DNA of 64,000 bases from Coraliomargarita sp965656715 (GTDB lineage Bacteria > Verrucomicrobiota > Verrucomicrobiia > Opitutales > Coraliomargaritaceae): assembly GCA_965656715.1 (NCBI GenBank), contig CBFHLR010000009.1, positions 31,622 through 95,621 of the forward strand, in the 5' to 3' direction. Every line of letters begins with the position of its first letter. Within the stretch, counting starts at the first letter, position 1. Shown here piece by piece: positions 53,304 through 63,205 of the stretch. Below the pieces are notes generated by a model. That model searched no databases, had not been told where the DNA came from, and was given only the letters and a program-made list of their open reading frames with translations. The translations under genes and the position numbers were made by a program.

Positions 53304-55670
53304 CTAATCAGTCTGCACATCAGACGCCAATTTAACTCTGAACTTCTGGTATCGCAATAGAGCCGCATGGATGGAATCACGCGTCACTGGCTTTGTAACA
53401 AAATCATTCATTCCAACACGATAACAGTCCTCTCGACTACTACCTAGGGCATTCGCAGTAAGGGCCGAGATATACGGCGCACTGCCATCGACAAACTTCT
53501 CTCGAATGGCCGTCACAGCCTGCAGGCCGTCCATCTCAGGCATCTGCAAGTCCATAAAGATGAAGTCGTAGCGCTTTGAATCAACTGCTTGTAGCGCCTC
53601 ATGCCCATTCTTAGCCCAATCAGGAACCAAATCGAGTCGGGCCAAAATCTTCTCGATCAATTTGTAATTTGTAGGGTCGTCCTCCACCACCAGTATCTGA
53701 AAACTGGGATCAATCTCAGGCTTCGCGTTCGATTTAAGGCTCTTCCCGGATCGTTTCACAGCACTTGCCCCCAAGTCGCGAATAAAAAACGTGAAGGTGC
53801 TCCCCTGCCCCTGTTGGCTCTCTACACCAATACTTCCTCCCATCAACTCCACCAAACGCTTACAAATTGCAAGCCCGAGACCCGTGCCTCCATACTTTCG
53901 TGTTGTGGATGAATCCGCTTGAGTGAATGCAAAGAAAATATCCTCTAGCTTATCATTCGGTATGCCAATGCCCGTATCCCTGACCGATACATAATAACGA
54001 GGCCCCTCCGTTTCCCGTTGATCCTCGGACCATACGCGAACTGCGATGTCACCCGATGAGGTGAATTTTGAGGCATTACCAATAAGGTTATTCAACAATT
54101 GCTGCAATCGCGTCGCATCAGTGTGAATCTCGGAATTAATATCTGAATCCACCTCAACCATTAAGTTGATCCCACGGCGCTTCAAACTCAGGCGGAACAC
54201 ACTCGTCACCTCACGCACGACTTCGTCTAAGCGTATCAAAGTCACATTCAAATTTGCCTTGCCCGATTCAATCTTCGACAAATCCAAAATATCATTGATC
54301 AACTCAAGCAAGAGAGAGCCAGAGGTTTGAATCGCCTCCAAGTCAGCACGCTGCTCATCACTCAGCTCACTATCTTGAAGCATTTCACTAAATCCGATAA
54401 TCGAGTTAAGCGGCGTCCGAATCTCATGACTCATTGTCGCAAGGAAAGCACTCTTCGCCATATTCGCTTCCTGTGCTGCATCCGCTAACTTTTTGGAGCG
54501 CACTGTTGCCAATTGTAACTCCTTGGTGCGCTGCCTCACTTTCTCCTCCACCTCCGAATAGCTTCTACGCAATTTATCGGTCATGTCATTAAATACACGT
54601 GCCAACTCATCGATCTCACTATTGCCCCCTGCAGGTATACGCAGATCAAAATTCCCAGAGGCTACCTCACTAAAATTCCCCGCCAGTTCACGAATCGGGC
54701 GACGGATACTGAAGGAAAACCAAGCAACAAGACCGGCACCACCGACTAATAGCACACCCGCCGCCAGCCAATACAAGAGACTCAAAAAGGAGGCAGACTG
54801 CTCACTCTGAACTTTTCGCTGATCCCTCAAACGCTCCACCATCTCACGCAATCGCACACCGTGCGTTTCCAAGACCATGACAGCATCACGCTCAGACTTT
54901 GCCGCGACACTAACCTCAATGGACACGACACTGAGTTCATGCATCACTTCCTCCAGTAAAACTAAATACTCATTCAAGAAGTCACTCTCCAAATCAACAG
55001 CCAGCACACTCAAGCGCTGAAAGGCATCTTCATAAGCGCGGTGTGCTATCGCATAGTTTTCACGAAAAACGGGAAGATTGTTATCCAGCAACAAATCGCG
55101 ATCGATGATACTAATCGCACGATTTAACCAGCCCCAGATCGATGAGTTCACAAAAATCGCCTGCTCGACTAACTCGAGGTGGCCGTCCGCATCATGGAGG
55201 CTACTGTCGCGATACTCCATGCGAAGCGCATTGAGATGCTCCTGCATCTCCAAACTCTTCACACCAAAACGAACAACACCTTCACCGACATCTCGATCCA
55301 AGGAGTTCAAGAAACGCTTACTCTGCACCAACCGACTAAACACTCGTTGAAACTCATCCAACCTCCCAACCATCGACTGTAAGTAGACCTGCTCTTCCGA
55401 ATTTTCCGAAGCAGAAAAAATCGCTAACAAAGAAGCTCGAGCATCCGACAATGCCTCCTCAACAGAACGCTCCCCGACCATTCGATCCTGAAAAACACGT
55501 CCCCCGATCACTACGTTTGAGATCTCACGCGACAAACGGTCCAGTTCATTTGAGCTCCTTTCCTGCGCATAAACCAGATTAATCGAATTCCGGCTCAATA
55601 CCACAAATAAAGCAAACGCCATCAGTGTGCCAACAAAGGCCAAAGTGAGCTTGCTCGATATTCTCATCAA
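53304..55670 (-). CDS. Hybrid sensor histidine kinase with receiver domain
   Basis: 788 residues. TM1 at about 9-27, a helical periplasmic sensor (about 30-295, resembling TorS-like four-helix bundles), TM2 at about 298-321, HAMP (about 322-375), a coiled coil, HisKA with His415 in ATMSHEIRTPLN, ATPase with GNASKF, DTGIGIP and GGTGLGLAI, then a receiver with Asp707 in FIFMDLQMP and the Lys in DFVTKPV. No HPt domain follows. It begins two bases after the substrate-binding lipoprotein gene, so that protein is its likely periplasmic input. Confidence 0.93.
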   Translation of the reverse strand: MMRISSKLTLAFVGTLMAFALFVVLSRNSINLVYAQERSSNELDRLSREISNVVIGGRVFQDRMVGERSVEEALSDARASLLAIFSASENSEEQVYLQSMVGRLDEFQRVFSRLVQSKRFLNSLDRDVGEGVVRFGVKSLEMQEHLNALRMEYRDSSLHDADGHLELVEQAIFVNSSIWGWLNRAISIIDRDLLLDNNLPVFRENYAIAHRAYEDAFQRLSVLAVDLESDFLNEYLVLLEEVMHELSVVSIEVSVAAKSERDAVMVLETHGVRLREMVERLRDQRKVQSEQSASFLSLLYWLAAGVLLVGGAGLVAWFSFSIRRPIRELAGNFSEVASGNFDLRIPAGGNSEIDELARVFNDMTDKLRRSYSEVEEKVRQRTKELQLATVRSKKLADAAQEANMAKSAFLATMSHEIRTPLNSIIGFSEMLQDSELSDEQRADLEAIQTSGSLLLELINDILDLSKIESGKANLNVTLIRLDEVVREVTSVFRLSLKRRGINLMVEVDSDINSEIHTDATRLQQLLNNLIGNASKFTSSGDIAVRVWSEDQRETEGPRYYVSVRDTGIGIPNDKLEDIFFAFTQADSSTTRKYGGTGLGLAICKRLVELMGGSIGVESQQGQGSTFTFFIRDLGASAVKRSGKSLKSNAKPEIDPSFQILVVEDDPTNYKLIEKILARLDLVPDWAKNGHEALQAVDSKRYDFIFMDLQMPEMDGLQAVTAIREKFVDGSAPYISALTANALGSSREDCYRVGMNDFVTKPVTRDSIHAALLRYQKFRVKLASDVQTD

Positions 55671-55672
55671 AT

Positions 55673-56914
55673 TTACTTGGGTTCAGTGGTAACAGACGGA
55701 GAACGAAGCAGAACAGGAACCCCATCAATGACTTCCGATATATACAGAGGAACATCAATTTGCCAACTTGATGAGATATTTCCCTCACCTACTATACGCA
55801 AGTCTCGACTCTCTGCGTAGAAGGGATCCTCAGCAACGACTCCATTCTCGAGTATATCCAGTAAAAACCTCGGGTCAGAGATCGCATGAGCACCACCGGA
55901 TTGGATTAGCCGAACAATCGTCTCGAGAGCATACAACTTAATGCTAGTCTCGACATTCCAATCACCCGAAAGCTCCATACCCTTACGCTGCAAACGAGTA
56001 TAATAGTCACTATAGGCTGAGCTGCCCTCAGTTCCACCGAGAAACAATACCCCCTCCCACAAGGCCTCAAATCCCTCCAATCGCTCTGGGCCACGACCTC
56101 CCAGCACCACCACCTCTCCCGAATAATCGACTTCTTTCAACAACTGCAAAACCATCGGCACAACATTCGGTGAAAAACCTGAGAGTAGGAGCACATCAGG
56201 CTCTTCACTTATGACACGCTTAAGCCAGCTCAACAATTCAGCATCTGAGAGCCTATAATTATACACCTCTTCATGCACATCATAGCGAGCTGCATTACGA
56301 AGCGTAAAACCACACTCGCTAAAAACAGCCTCCACTTGTAGCTTCTGCTCAATCGCTCCAGGCAGCATCCCCGCAATGACAGCAACAGACTCAACCGAAC
56401 GCTCATCTCTTAGAAATTCGCATAGGACCTGAACAGCCTGCTCTAAGCACGGACTCCCCCTCAAACCCAAGGCGTTTCGATACTCCGCTTCCGAGCTCAC
56501 TGCTGAATGAACAAATAAAGCCCCTGCAGCCTGATATAAGGGCACGACTGCATCCAGAGATTTGACAGAATCTGGACCGATAAAATAGTGCACTCCCTCA
56601 TTATGAATCAGATGGCTCGCAACACGCACAGCCTGCATCGAGTCATCTCCATAATCTACAATGCTTAATTCGAGAGGGTAACGCTCACCGTCAACAAGTA
56701 AGCCTCCTGATTCATTGTAGGCATCAGCGATTAACTCAGCAGAGCGAATCGTATCTTCCGCCCCCGGTGTCCCATCAAACTCCCGCGAAACAATCACACC
56801 AACCCGAATAACCTCCCTCGACTCGTCTATGACCTCAGGCCCACAACCAGTGAACGAGCAAATGAAACAGAGTGCCCCCAGAACACGCAACGTCGACTGA
56901 CCAGAGCCCATCAT
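55673..56914 (-). CDS. Type I periplasmic-binding lipoprotein (Leu/Ile/Val-like)
   Basis: 413 residues. A signal peptide ends with FTGC (lipid Cys24). VIRVGVIVSREFDGTPGAEDTIRSAELIADAYNESGGLLVDG and IGPDSVKSLDAVVPLYQAAGALFVHSAVSSEAEY show the two-lobed type I fold of amino-acid-type binding proteins. There is no ABC permease or ATPase; instead it sits, with ATGA overlap, after the propeller gene and two bases before the hybrid kinase. It should bind a small solute and signal rather than transport. Ligand unknown. Confidence 0.85.
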   Translation of the reverse strand: MMGSGQSTLRVLGALCFICSFTGCGPEVIDESREVIRVGVIVSREFDGTPGAEDTIRSAELIADAYNESGGLLVDGERYPLELSIVDYGDDSMQAVRVASHLIHNEGVHYFIGPDSVKSLDAVVPLYQAAGALFVHSAVSSEAEYRNALGLRGSPCLEQAVQVLCEFLRDERSVESVAVIAGMLPGAIEQKLQVEAVFSECGFTLRNAARYDVHEEVYNYRLSDAELLSWLKRVISEEPDVLLLSGFSPNVVPMVLQLLKEVDYSGEVVVLGGRGPERLEGFEALWEGVLFLGGTEGSSAYSDYYTRLQRKGMELSGDWNVETSIKLYALETIVRLIQSGGAHAISDPRFLLDILENGVVAEDPFYAESRDLRIVGEGNISSSWQIDVPLYISEVIDGVPVLLRSPSVTTEPK

Positions 56915-59250
56915 TCCTGAGTATAAATCAAAATCCGGTCATGCACCAAGAACGCGAAATCCAGCAGTCCGTCACCATTCAGCTCAGCAATAAGGATCTG
57001 GCGTGGTTCCAAACTGCCCCCCGTCCGTCCCTGATAGTGCATATTCTGCTCGAAGATTTCCCAATATACTACGCTGCCCCACTCCTCATCGTTACCGCGT
57101 AAGATTTCAACGACATGGCTCTGTCCATCCACAACAACCAAGTTCAAATCATTTGATTCAACGTCAAATTCGGCTGCTTCTAAGTGCGTATAGTGTATCG
57201 CCTCCAACTCTGTCTCATACTGGCCAGTAAGCACACGGCTCCAACGATCACCCGATATCGGAAGTCGCCAGAAACGATCCTGCCCTGCAAAAAGATATCC
57301 ATCCGTGCTCGACTCATCGCCAAGAGCCTCCCAACCAATGAGCTTCATATCTCCGACTGCATTCGATGTATGGTAACGGAAAACATCATCTGCCTCGCGC
57401 TTCAAAAACTGAAGTTCACCAGTGGCCGAAACATAGAACATCAACTCTACCACGTCTCCTGACTCTAGAACAGGCACCACACAACTGATTTCGTCCTCAC
57501 CACGACGTGCGTTAAACTGGTCGATCATTTCGATCTCACTATCTCCCATTCGCAACGCTCTAGCGTAGCCTTTTCGCCCGACCACAAGCTCATTGCCCGG
57601 CTGTCCATCGACATCAAAAACACTGACTTGAGACGGCAACACATCCTTAAGCAAACTCTCACGGATACTTGAATCTGTCGCAAACTCTCTAAACTCAAAC
57701 GGAGCATCCTCATTCGCGACGAGAAACAAGGGCGCCTCACGGGCGACAAACAGCATCAATCCATCGCGACCGTCTCCAAAGGCACCCAGAGTTCGAATGG
57801 CATTCGGCTTACGTCGCAACTTCGACAGCTCGTAACGCGAATACTCCTGCCAGCCTGCCCCCGCTTCACTGCGATCTACAGGTGCCATGCACACCATAAA
57901 GGTAGAGCTTTTGGTGCTAATGACTAACAACAGCTCGTCATAGCCATCTCCGTCCAAATCCTGAGCCACACACACTTCTGGAGACTCTCCCTCGGCAAGA
58001 CGAATCGGCTTAGGAAACGTCATCCGCATCAAATCGTCCAAACGACTGACTCCGACCATTTTCTCGGCACCACTGATAACAACGACCGAATCACCTTCGT
58101 CAGAATAGAATCTCCCACCAACTATACTATTCACCTCGGAGAAGGTCGGATAGCTCTGAGGCAAAGCAAAACCCTCTTCCCCGGCGCCAAGCATCACAAG
58201 CAATTCAGAATCAGCCGAATGACTAGACACAAGATCATCCAAGCCATCCTCATTTAAATCGCACAACACATAAGCGGAGACTCCACGACCGCTACTTTTG
58301 ATTGGGTATACTTCTGGTTGTGCTTCGTGTAGTCCAGCCCCCTCACCACTTACAGCATCTTGATCCAATTCAAACAACTCTAGGCTACCGCTCCTAGAAT
58401 CAATACCACAAAAGCGAATAACACCAAGATCACTCGCCGCTGGGAGAGTCCGTATTTTTCGCATCGGACGATCTAGAACAAAACGTCTCTCTGGGCCAAA
58501 ACTCCCATTCTGCCCCTGAATGCGTAAGGCAAGGGACTGCTTACCATTTGCACTCAGATACATCACATCCGGTCGACCGTCAGCGGAAACATCTTCGATA
58601 ATCAGATTATACGGATTTTCTCCAGTAATATAGAAGCGCTCAGGGTCACCTAGTTGATCATTGCCTTTCTGTTGAGTGAACACTCGCAAGGCATCTGCGG
58701 AGATCAGCAAGAGCTGTTGCCGGCCATCCTGATTCAGGTCAGCAACAGATAATGTGTCAGTCCAACCTGCAGGCTCAAACCCATCAAACTCCTGAATATC
58801 CGACCATAACCCGTCCTCGCCTTGGTAGCGTATCGTCAGAGGGACTTCGCTTGCTGTATACGCCAGATCAACACGTCCGTCACCATTAAGATCACCGACA
58901 ACCATATCAAACACTGGAAAACCAACGGAAACACTACTACGCCGAAACCGCGCATCCTCCAACACCGGCTCCCACCGGCTCTGGTTAACGCGACGCTTTG
59001 CCTCAGTGCCCTCACCTCCTCCAGTAGTCTGATAGAGAATCTCAATCTTCGATTGGTCGTTATTCACTACGACTAAATCTTGATCGCCATCACCATCGAT
59101 ATCTACTGAATTTAGCGAACGCGTCGCCCAATCCAGCTTCAACACCTCTGGGCCGCCAAACCCGATGCCGAACGCAACCGAAGCGTGCAAAGCCCCACAG
59201 AGAATAACGACAGATTTACTGCCCCAAACAGATCGCGCCGAAGTATTCAT
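56911..59250 (-). CDS. Exported FG-GAP/VCBS-repeat beta-propeller protein
   Basis: 779 residues with a signal peptide (VVILCGALHASVAFG). At least eight Ca2+-loop-like repeats are visible: DIDGDGDQDLVVV, DLNGDGRVDLAYT, DLNQDGRQQLLLI, DVSADGRPDVMYL, DLNEDGLDDLVSS, DLDGDGYDELLLV, DVDGQPGNELVV and ELNGDGLLDFAFL. These build integrin-type seven- or eight-bladed propellers that bind Ca2+ and ligands. No anchor, so it is periplasmic or on the cell surface. It is translationally coupled to the binding lipoprotein. Confidence 0.87.
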   Translation of the reverse strand: MNTSARSVWGSKSVVILCGALHASVAFGIGFGGPEVLKLDWATRSLNSVDIDGDGDQDLVVVNNDQSKIEILYQTTGGGEGTEAKRRVNQSRWEPVLEDARFRRSSVSVGFPVFDMVVGDLNGDGRVDLAYTASEVPLTIRYQGEDGLWSDIQEFDGFEPAGWTDTLSVADLNQDGRQQLLLISADALRVFTQQKGNDQLGDPERFYITGENPYNLIIEDVSADGRPDVMYLSANGKQSLALRIQGQNGSFGPERRFVLDRPMRKIRTLPAASDLGVIRFCGIDSRSGSLELFELDQDAVSGEGAGLHEAQPEVYPIKSSGRGVSAYVLCDLNEDGLDDLVSSHSADSELLVMLGAGEEGFALPQSYPTFSEVNSIVGGRFYSDEGDSVVVISGAEKMVGVSRLDDLMRMTFPKPIRLAEGESPEVCVAQDLDGDGYDELLLVISTKSSTFMVCMAPVDRSEAGAGWQEYSRYELSKLRRKPNAIRTLGAFGDGRDGLMLFVAREAPLFLVANEDAPFEFREFATDSSIRESLLKDVLPSQVSVFDVDGQPGNELVVGRKGYARALRMGDSEIEMIDQFNARRGEDEISCVVPVLESGDVVELMFYVSATGELQFLKREADDVFRYHTSNAVGDMKLIGWEALGDESSTDGYLFAGQDRFWRLPISGDRWSRVLTGQYETELEAIHYTHLEAAEFDVESNDLNLVVVDGQSHVVEILRGNDEEWGSVVYWEIFEQNMHYQGRTGGSLEPRQILIAELNGDGLLDFAFLVHDRILIYTQE

Positions 59251-59265
59251 AATTTCAATACAAAC

Positions 59266-61050
59266 TTACTCCGCCACATGAACGAGTGCACTACGAAAGA
59301 ACATACCATCAGCACTCTCATTCACTTCTGACACGGCCCGAACCTCTGCACCCAACGATGAAGGAACACTATCCAGATCAAAAACTAACCCAAGTTCCTG
59401 AAATGCATTAGCGGTGGCCAGTTCACGAAACATCACCTCTGCATATTGAGACAAATTCAAGTAACTCCTTGAGATCGCACCAGGACGTTCAATTGACTCA
59501 AACAATTGCTCAACCTCATCTGATTCCCACAATCCATCATCTCCACTCCCCATCCGCGACAGGACTGTCTGGAGCAGACCAACACGCCCCACACTGAACA
59601 CAAACTGATCACGCGTGATCGAATAGCTCACTGAACTGACTTCTCCATTCGCAGCTTCGGCATTTGGATTTTCAAGGGTATGAATTTGGTAACCTTCGTA
59701 ATCGCTCACTTTGATCATCGACTTCACAGGTGGCGCCAGATCCTTAATCGCCTCAAAAGCCTGTTCCAAGGCCACAGCATCGCTCGTATTCATTAAAACA
59801 ACTTGCTCAGGCTCAGTCCCCTGCGAACTGAATCCAGCTTCCGGCATCGAAAGGATACTCACCATGCCTGGCTTAAAATTCGACAATATCGATTCACGTA
59901 TATCCACACCGATCTCTGACTTGATTTTTGCCACCTGAATATCCCAGAGAGGCATCATAGTCGGGCTCGCCATACGCAAAAGCGATTCAAGGCCAGTGAG
60001 CATTCCACTCATATCATACAAACTAATCGAACTCCCGGTCACGCCTCTTGGGACATAAGACGCATCAGGTAGATCTCCCGTGCCACTGGTCATCAAGCTA
60101 AGCAAACCGGCTTTCTCAGTATACATCAGCCCACCATCAAACAATAACGAATCCTGATCCAAACGACCCTGCAGGAATGCCGCTCGCATCGCCCCCAACG
60201 ACAACGCATCAGATAAGCTCTTTGGCGTAATTCCCATCATTGCTAATCCCTGCATTGCCGGGCTCTCAGCAATGGCACGATCAAAGCCATCCATCATTGG
60301 TCCGAGGTTAAAAAAAAGACTCATATCGGCGTTACCGGCCGCCTCCTCTGCACGTAAATAATACTCATTATCTGCAAGTGCTTCACTTGGTCCTTCTTTG
60401 ATTGCCTCAACCGCCATGCGCAAGCGCTCTTCAGGAGCAGCGAGAATAAACACCCCATCTACCAAAGCATACCCATCCTCGACAACAGTCTCTTCTCCAT
60501 CGAAGCGCTCATCAAAGTATAAATTCTCACCCATGAATTCCTCTGTGATCATTTCATGCTCAATCAAAGGATTCTCCGCTTTCTGCAGTTCGGCATTTCG
60601 CTCAAACTGAATCTGCATCAGCTCATGCAAACGCTCCGCATCACCGGAGAACTCCAGCATAAATGTCACCTCAGGATCCGTTACAGCCGCCCCCTCATTC
60701 ATCTCGGACAACATCACATCGGTGAAACCATAGATTGCCAGACAAGCCTGTCCGGGGATCAACTCGAACAATTCATCGTAGCTCAGCTCAAATTCATCCC
60801 GCAGAACTTCCTCAAACCCAGGCTCATCTTCAGCGTCATCCAGCTCAAGCACTGGTGCAAAAAAGGCCTGCAACTCTGCATTCTGAATCAATTTCGCAAG
60901 TGGATGCGTATCTAGCGCAGTGCGCATCTCGGACAAACTACGAATCTGAAAAACGATGTCGGCATCTGCCTCGACATATTCAGCAAACGGTGCCGCAACA
61001 AGAGCCAGCGCTGACCCAAGGTAAATAGTAAGAATTGATTGTTTCATCAT
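59266..61050 (-). CDS. Large exported protein of unknown function (DUF3352-like layout)
   Basis: 594 residues with a signal peptide (MKQSILTIYLGSALALVAAP). The body is rich in alternating short beta strands and helices and contains repeated patterns around substrates of its own: VTFMLEFSGDAERL, DGVFILAAPEERLRMAVEAI and YQIHTLENPNAEAANGEV. This is the look of DUF3352-type exported proteins from Planctomycetes, Verrucomicrobia and Cyanobacteria, whose role is unknown. It ends 15 bases before the propeller gene. Confidence 0.65.
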   Translation of the reverse strand: MMKQSILTIYLGSALALVAAPFAEYVEADADIVFQIRSLSEMRTALDTHPLAKLIQNAELQAFFAPVLELDDAEDEPGFEEVLRDEFELSYDELFELIPGQACLAIYGFTDVMLSEMNEGAAVTDPEVTFMLEFSGDAERLHELMQIQFERNAELQKAENPLIEHEMITEEFMGENLYFDERFDGEETVVEDGYALVDGVFILAAPEERLRMAVEAIKEGPSEALADNEYYLRAEEAAGNADMSLFFNLGPMMDGFDRAIAESPAMQGLAMMGITPKSLSDALSLGAMRAAFLQGRLDQDSLLFDGGLMYTEKAGLLSLMTSGTGDLPDASYVPRGVTGSSISLYDMSGMLTGLESLLRMASPTMMPLWDIQVAKIKSEIGVDIRESILSNFKPGMVSILSMPEAGFSSQGTEPEQVVLMNTSDAVALEQAFEAIKDLAPPVKSMIKVSDYEGYQIHTLENPNAEAANGEVSSVSYSITRDQFVFSVGRVGLLQTVLSRMGSGDDGLWESDEVEQLFESIERPGAISRSYLNLSQYAEVMFRELATANAFQELGLVFDLDSVPSSLGAEVRAVSEVNESADGMFFRSALVHVAE

Positions 61051-61077
61051 AGAAAAGGAACTCGAGCCCCAAGAAGT

Positions 61078-62007
61078 TTAGTTAACCGCTTTCGGTGGAC
61101 TCATATAACGAAAGCCCGCGTTTGGATTCCGAGGATCAAAGGCATAGGCATCACGATTATCCAAAAAGGATTTTAGCACTCGGGAGGATATCGAGAAGCC
61201 AAGCCCCTCAGCTCCGACTGCCGCGATTTTCATATTATTCACACCGACCACTTCACCACGCAGATTGAAGAGCGGTCCTCCGGAGTTGCCCGGATTGATC
61301 TGTGTCGTCGTTTGCAAATAGAGACGGCCTCCAATGACACGATTGGCCACACTGATGATTCCTTCGGAAACTGTTCGATCCAAGCCAAGCGGGCTCCCAA
61401 TCGCAAAAACAGTCTGCCCTTCGCGTAAAGAACCGTCGGCTGCAGTAATGGGCACCGTTTTAAATGGTTCCAGAGTATCCTGCTCGATTTTCAACAAAGC
61501 CAAATCCAAATCAGAACTGATAGCCACGATGCTCACTTTATCGTAAGTCTGACGTTTCATCTCTCGTTCACCCTGCTCAAAAATCGTTACTGAAATCCGG
61601 TGCTCACCAGCAACAACATGGTCATTCGTTACAATGTAACCGTCCTCATGCACGACAAAGCCAGATCCCAAGCCCGTAGGTGTCTGTATAAGTGCCACCG
61701 CTTCACCAATCTGTTCAACCCAATCACGAATTGATTGATCTTTCACCTCAGCCCCCATCCGGTAAAGTCGCTCCCTTGAATCCTGAGGTTCGATCAATCC
61801 AGTCGATGAGTCGATTTTCGCAGCGGACTGAACAGCCGCCTTCGGGATCTGCAACACATCAAACCCAAGATCTACATAATACGCCTCGGGACGCTCCAAA
61901 ACGATTTCGCCCTGAACCTGACTTCCGGATTTCAATTCAATCGAATGAAAGGCATGCAAATGAACTGCAACGAAAGATAGTAAACAAGTTACGCCAATTT
62001 TCAGCAT
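61078..62007 (-). CDS. Exported trypsin-like (HtrA-type) serine protease lacking a PDZ domain
   Basis: 309 residues from ATG 62007; ATG 62025 and GTG 62043 are possible but put an acidic residue into the signal peptide. The signal (IGVTCLLSFVAVHLHA) is followed by an about 80-residue N-terminal region (LKSGSQVQGEIVLERPEAYYVDLGF), then the protease: His130 in VTNDHVV, Asp168 in DLDLALL and Ser242 in NPGNSGGP. The triad is complete. The chain ends without a PDZ domain. Periplasmic processing or quality control is likely. 27 bases separate it from the next gene. Confidence 0.88.
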   Translation of the reverse strand: MLKIGVTCLLSFVAVHLHAFHSIELKSGSQVQGEIVLERPEAYYVDLGFDVLQIPKAAVQSAAKIDSSTGLIEPQDSRERLYRMGAEVKDQSIRDWVEQIGEAVALIQTPTGLGSGFVVHEDGYIVTNDHVVAGEHRISVTIFEQGEREMKRQTYDKVSIVAISSDLDLALLKIEQDTLEPFKTVPITAADGSLREGQTVFAIGSPLGLDRTVSEGIISVANRVIGGRLYLQTTTQINPGNSGGPLFNLRGEVVGVNNMKIAAVGAEGLGFSISSRVLKSFLDNRDAYAFDPRNPNAGFRYMSPPKAVN

Positions 62008-62072
62008 GAGCTCAACAAAAGCCATAATCGTAGAACTGGCCACTCATTTCAGACGATTGTTTCCTTATTATC

Positions 62073-63182
62073 TCAATCCTCCTCAGCAGCATAGCGACGT
62101 AATATACCAGCAACAACCGCATCCGCATATTCGATTAAAATATCATCCTTCGCCGGCGCCTGACCCGCAATCCGCGTGTCCAGTGCTGCCTGAATCCGGG
62201 CGTATCCGGCCTCGGAATTCGCAATATAGGGTTCCAGCATCACAATCGGGCAGTCGACTGCCCTGAGGATCTGTAGATTACGCGCCCAGACATAGGGCTG
62301 ATTAAGATCACACAATACAGCATTATCGCCTTGATAAACAGACGATGGCAATTGAGTCGTCTCAGCCAGACTAGCAGCAAGCGCACACCCCAGTGCGAAC
62401 TCCTCAACCCCACTTCCGTTGGCCAGCTTGGCAGCCAATTGGCGCCTCTGGTGAGAATTCTCAGCCTCCTCCGAACTCATCGCCCCAAAGATCAACACAT
62501 GCAAATGGTTCTGATCCGTTAACACACGATTCCCCTCCTCCGACACCGACCAAGGTGCCGCATTGATATGTAAAGATATCGCAATATCCGGCTGAATCTC
62601 AGCATTAATGTGACGAGCACGAGCAGCAAGTTCGCCGGACACAACTGCCAATCTCACAGCCCTCCTCTGCAACATCAAGGCGTAGTCCGCCTGCTCCCCC
62701 AAAGAGTTAAGATCCGCCATCGGATACTGCTGAACTAAATCAGGCACATAGTCGGTCGGCGCCCTCCGATTCACCGGTATTGACGACTCCCTTACCAGAG
62801 TAACTTCAGCCCCCAATGGTTCCAACATTGCCTGAATCCTCTGTGCGACCTCTAACACCAGTTCGCCTTCCCGCACCCAATGGTGTTTGTCCGACATCCG
62901 AAAGTGACGGCCTTCCGCTTCAGCCCACTGACCTCCTAAATGCCCGGGATCCAAAGCGATGCGCAGCCCACTCAAAGGTTGTTCTCCCTTCTGAGAAGCC
63001 TTCTCCCATTCCTGTTTCGTCCTCCAATAGCGCTCAACAGGTTCATAATCCAGTTCCAAGGTCTCCCAATTCAAACTCGAGCCATAACGCGCCACCACAG
63101 CTTCCGGCACTGCGATCAATAGGTGCACTTGAAAAAGCGCAACACAGAGCACCAGCCATAGAGTAATAGAATTAACATTCAT
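62073..63182 (-). CDS. N-acetylmuramoyl-L-alanine amidase (Amidase_3), exported
   Basis: 369 residues from ATG 63182 with a signal peptide (LVLCVALFQVHLLIA). IALDPGHLGGQW carries the first zinc His, EGELVLEVAQ the Glu, and PDIAISLHINAA the second His; CPIVMLEPYIANSEAG holds the catalytic Glu. It cleaves between MurNAc and L-Ala in peptidoglycan. Compared with usual Amidase_3 enzymes it has an about 60-residue N-terminal extension and an insert between zinc ligands (about 140-180). Confidence 0.87.
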   Translation of the reverse strand: MNVNSITLWLVLCVALFQVHLLIAVPEAVVARYGSSLNWETLELDYEPVERYWRTKQEWEKASQKGEQPLSGLRIALDPGHLGGQWAEAEGRHFRMSDKHHWVREGELVLEVAQRIQAMLEPLGAEVTLVRESSIPVNRRAPTDYVPDLVQQYPMADLNSLGEQADYALMLQRRAVRLAVVSGELAARARHINAEIQPDIAISLHINAAPWSVSEEGNRVLTDQNHLHVLIFGAMSSEEAENSHQRRQLAAKLANGSGVEEFALGCALAASLAETTQLPSSVYQGDNAVLCDLNQPYVWARNLQILRAVDCPIVMLEPYIANSEAGYARIQAALDTRIAGQAPAKDDILIEYADAVVAGILRRYAAEED

Positions 63183-63205
63183 TAATGCCAATTAACGGTT
63201 CAAAA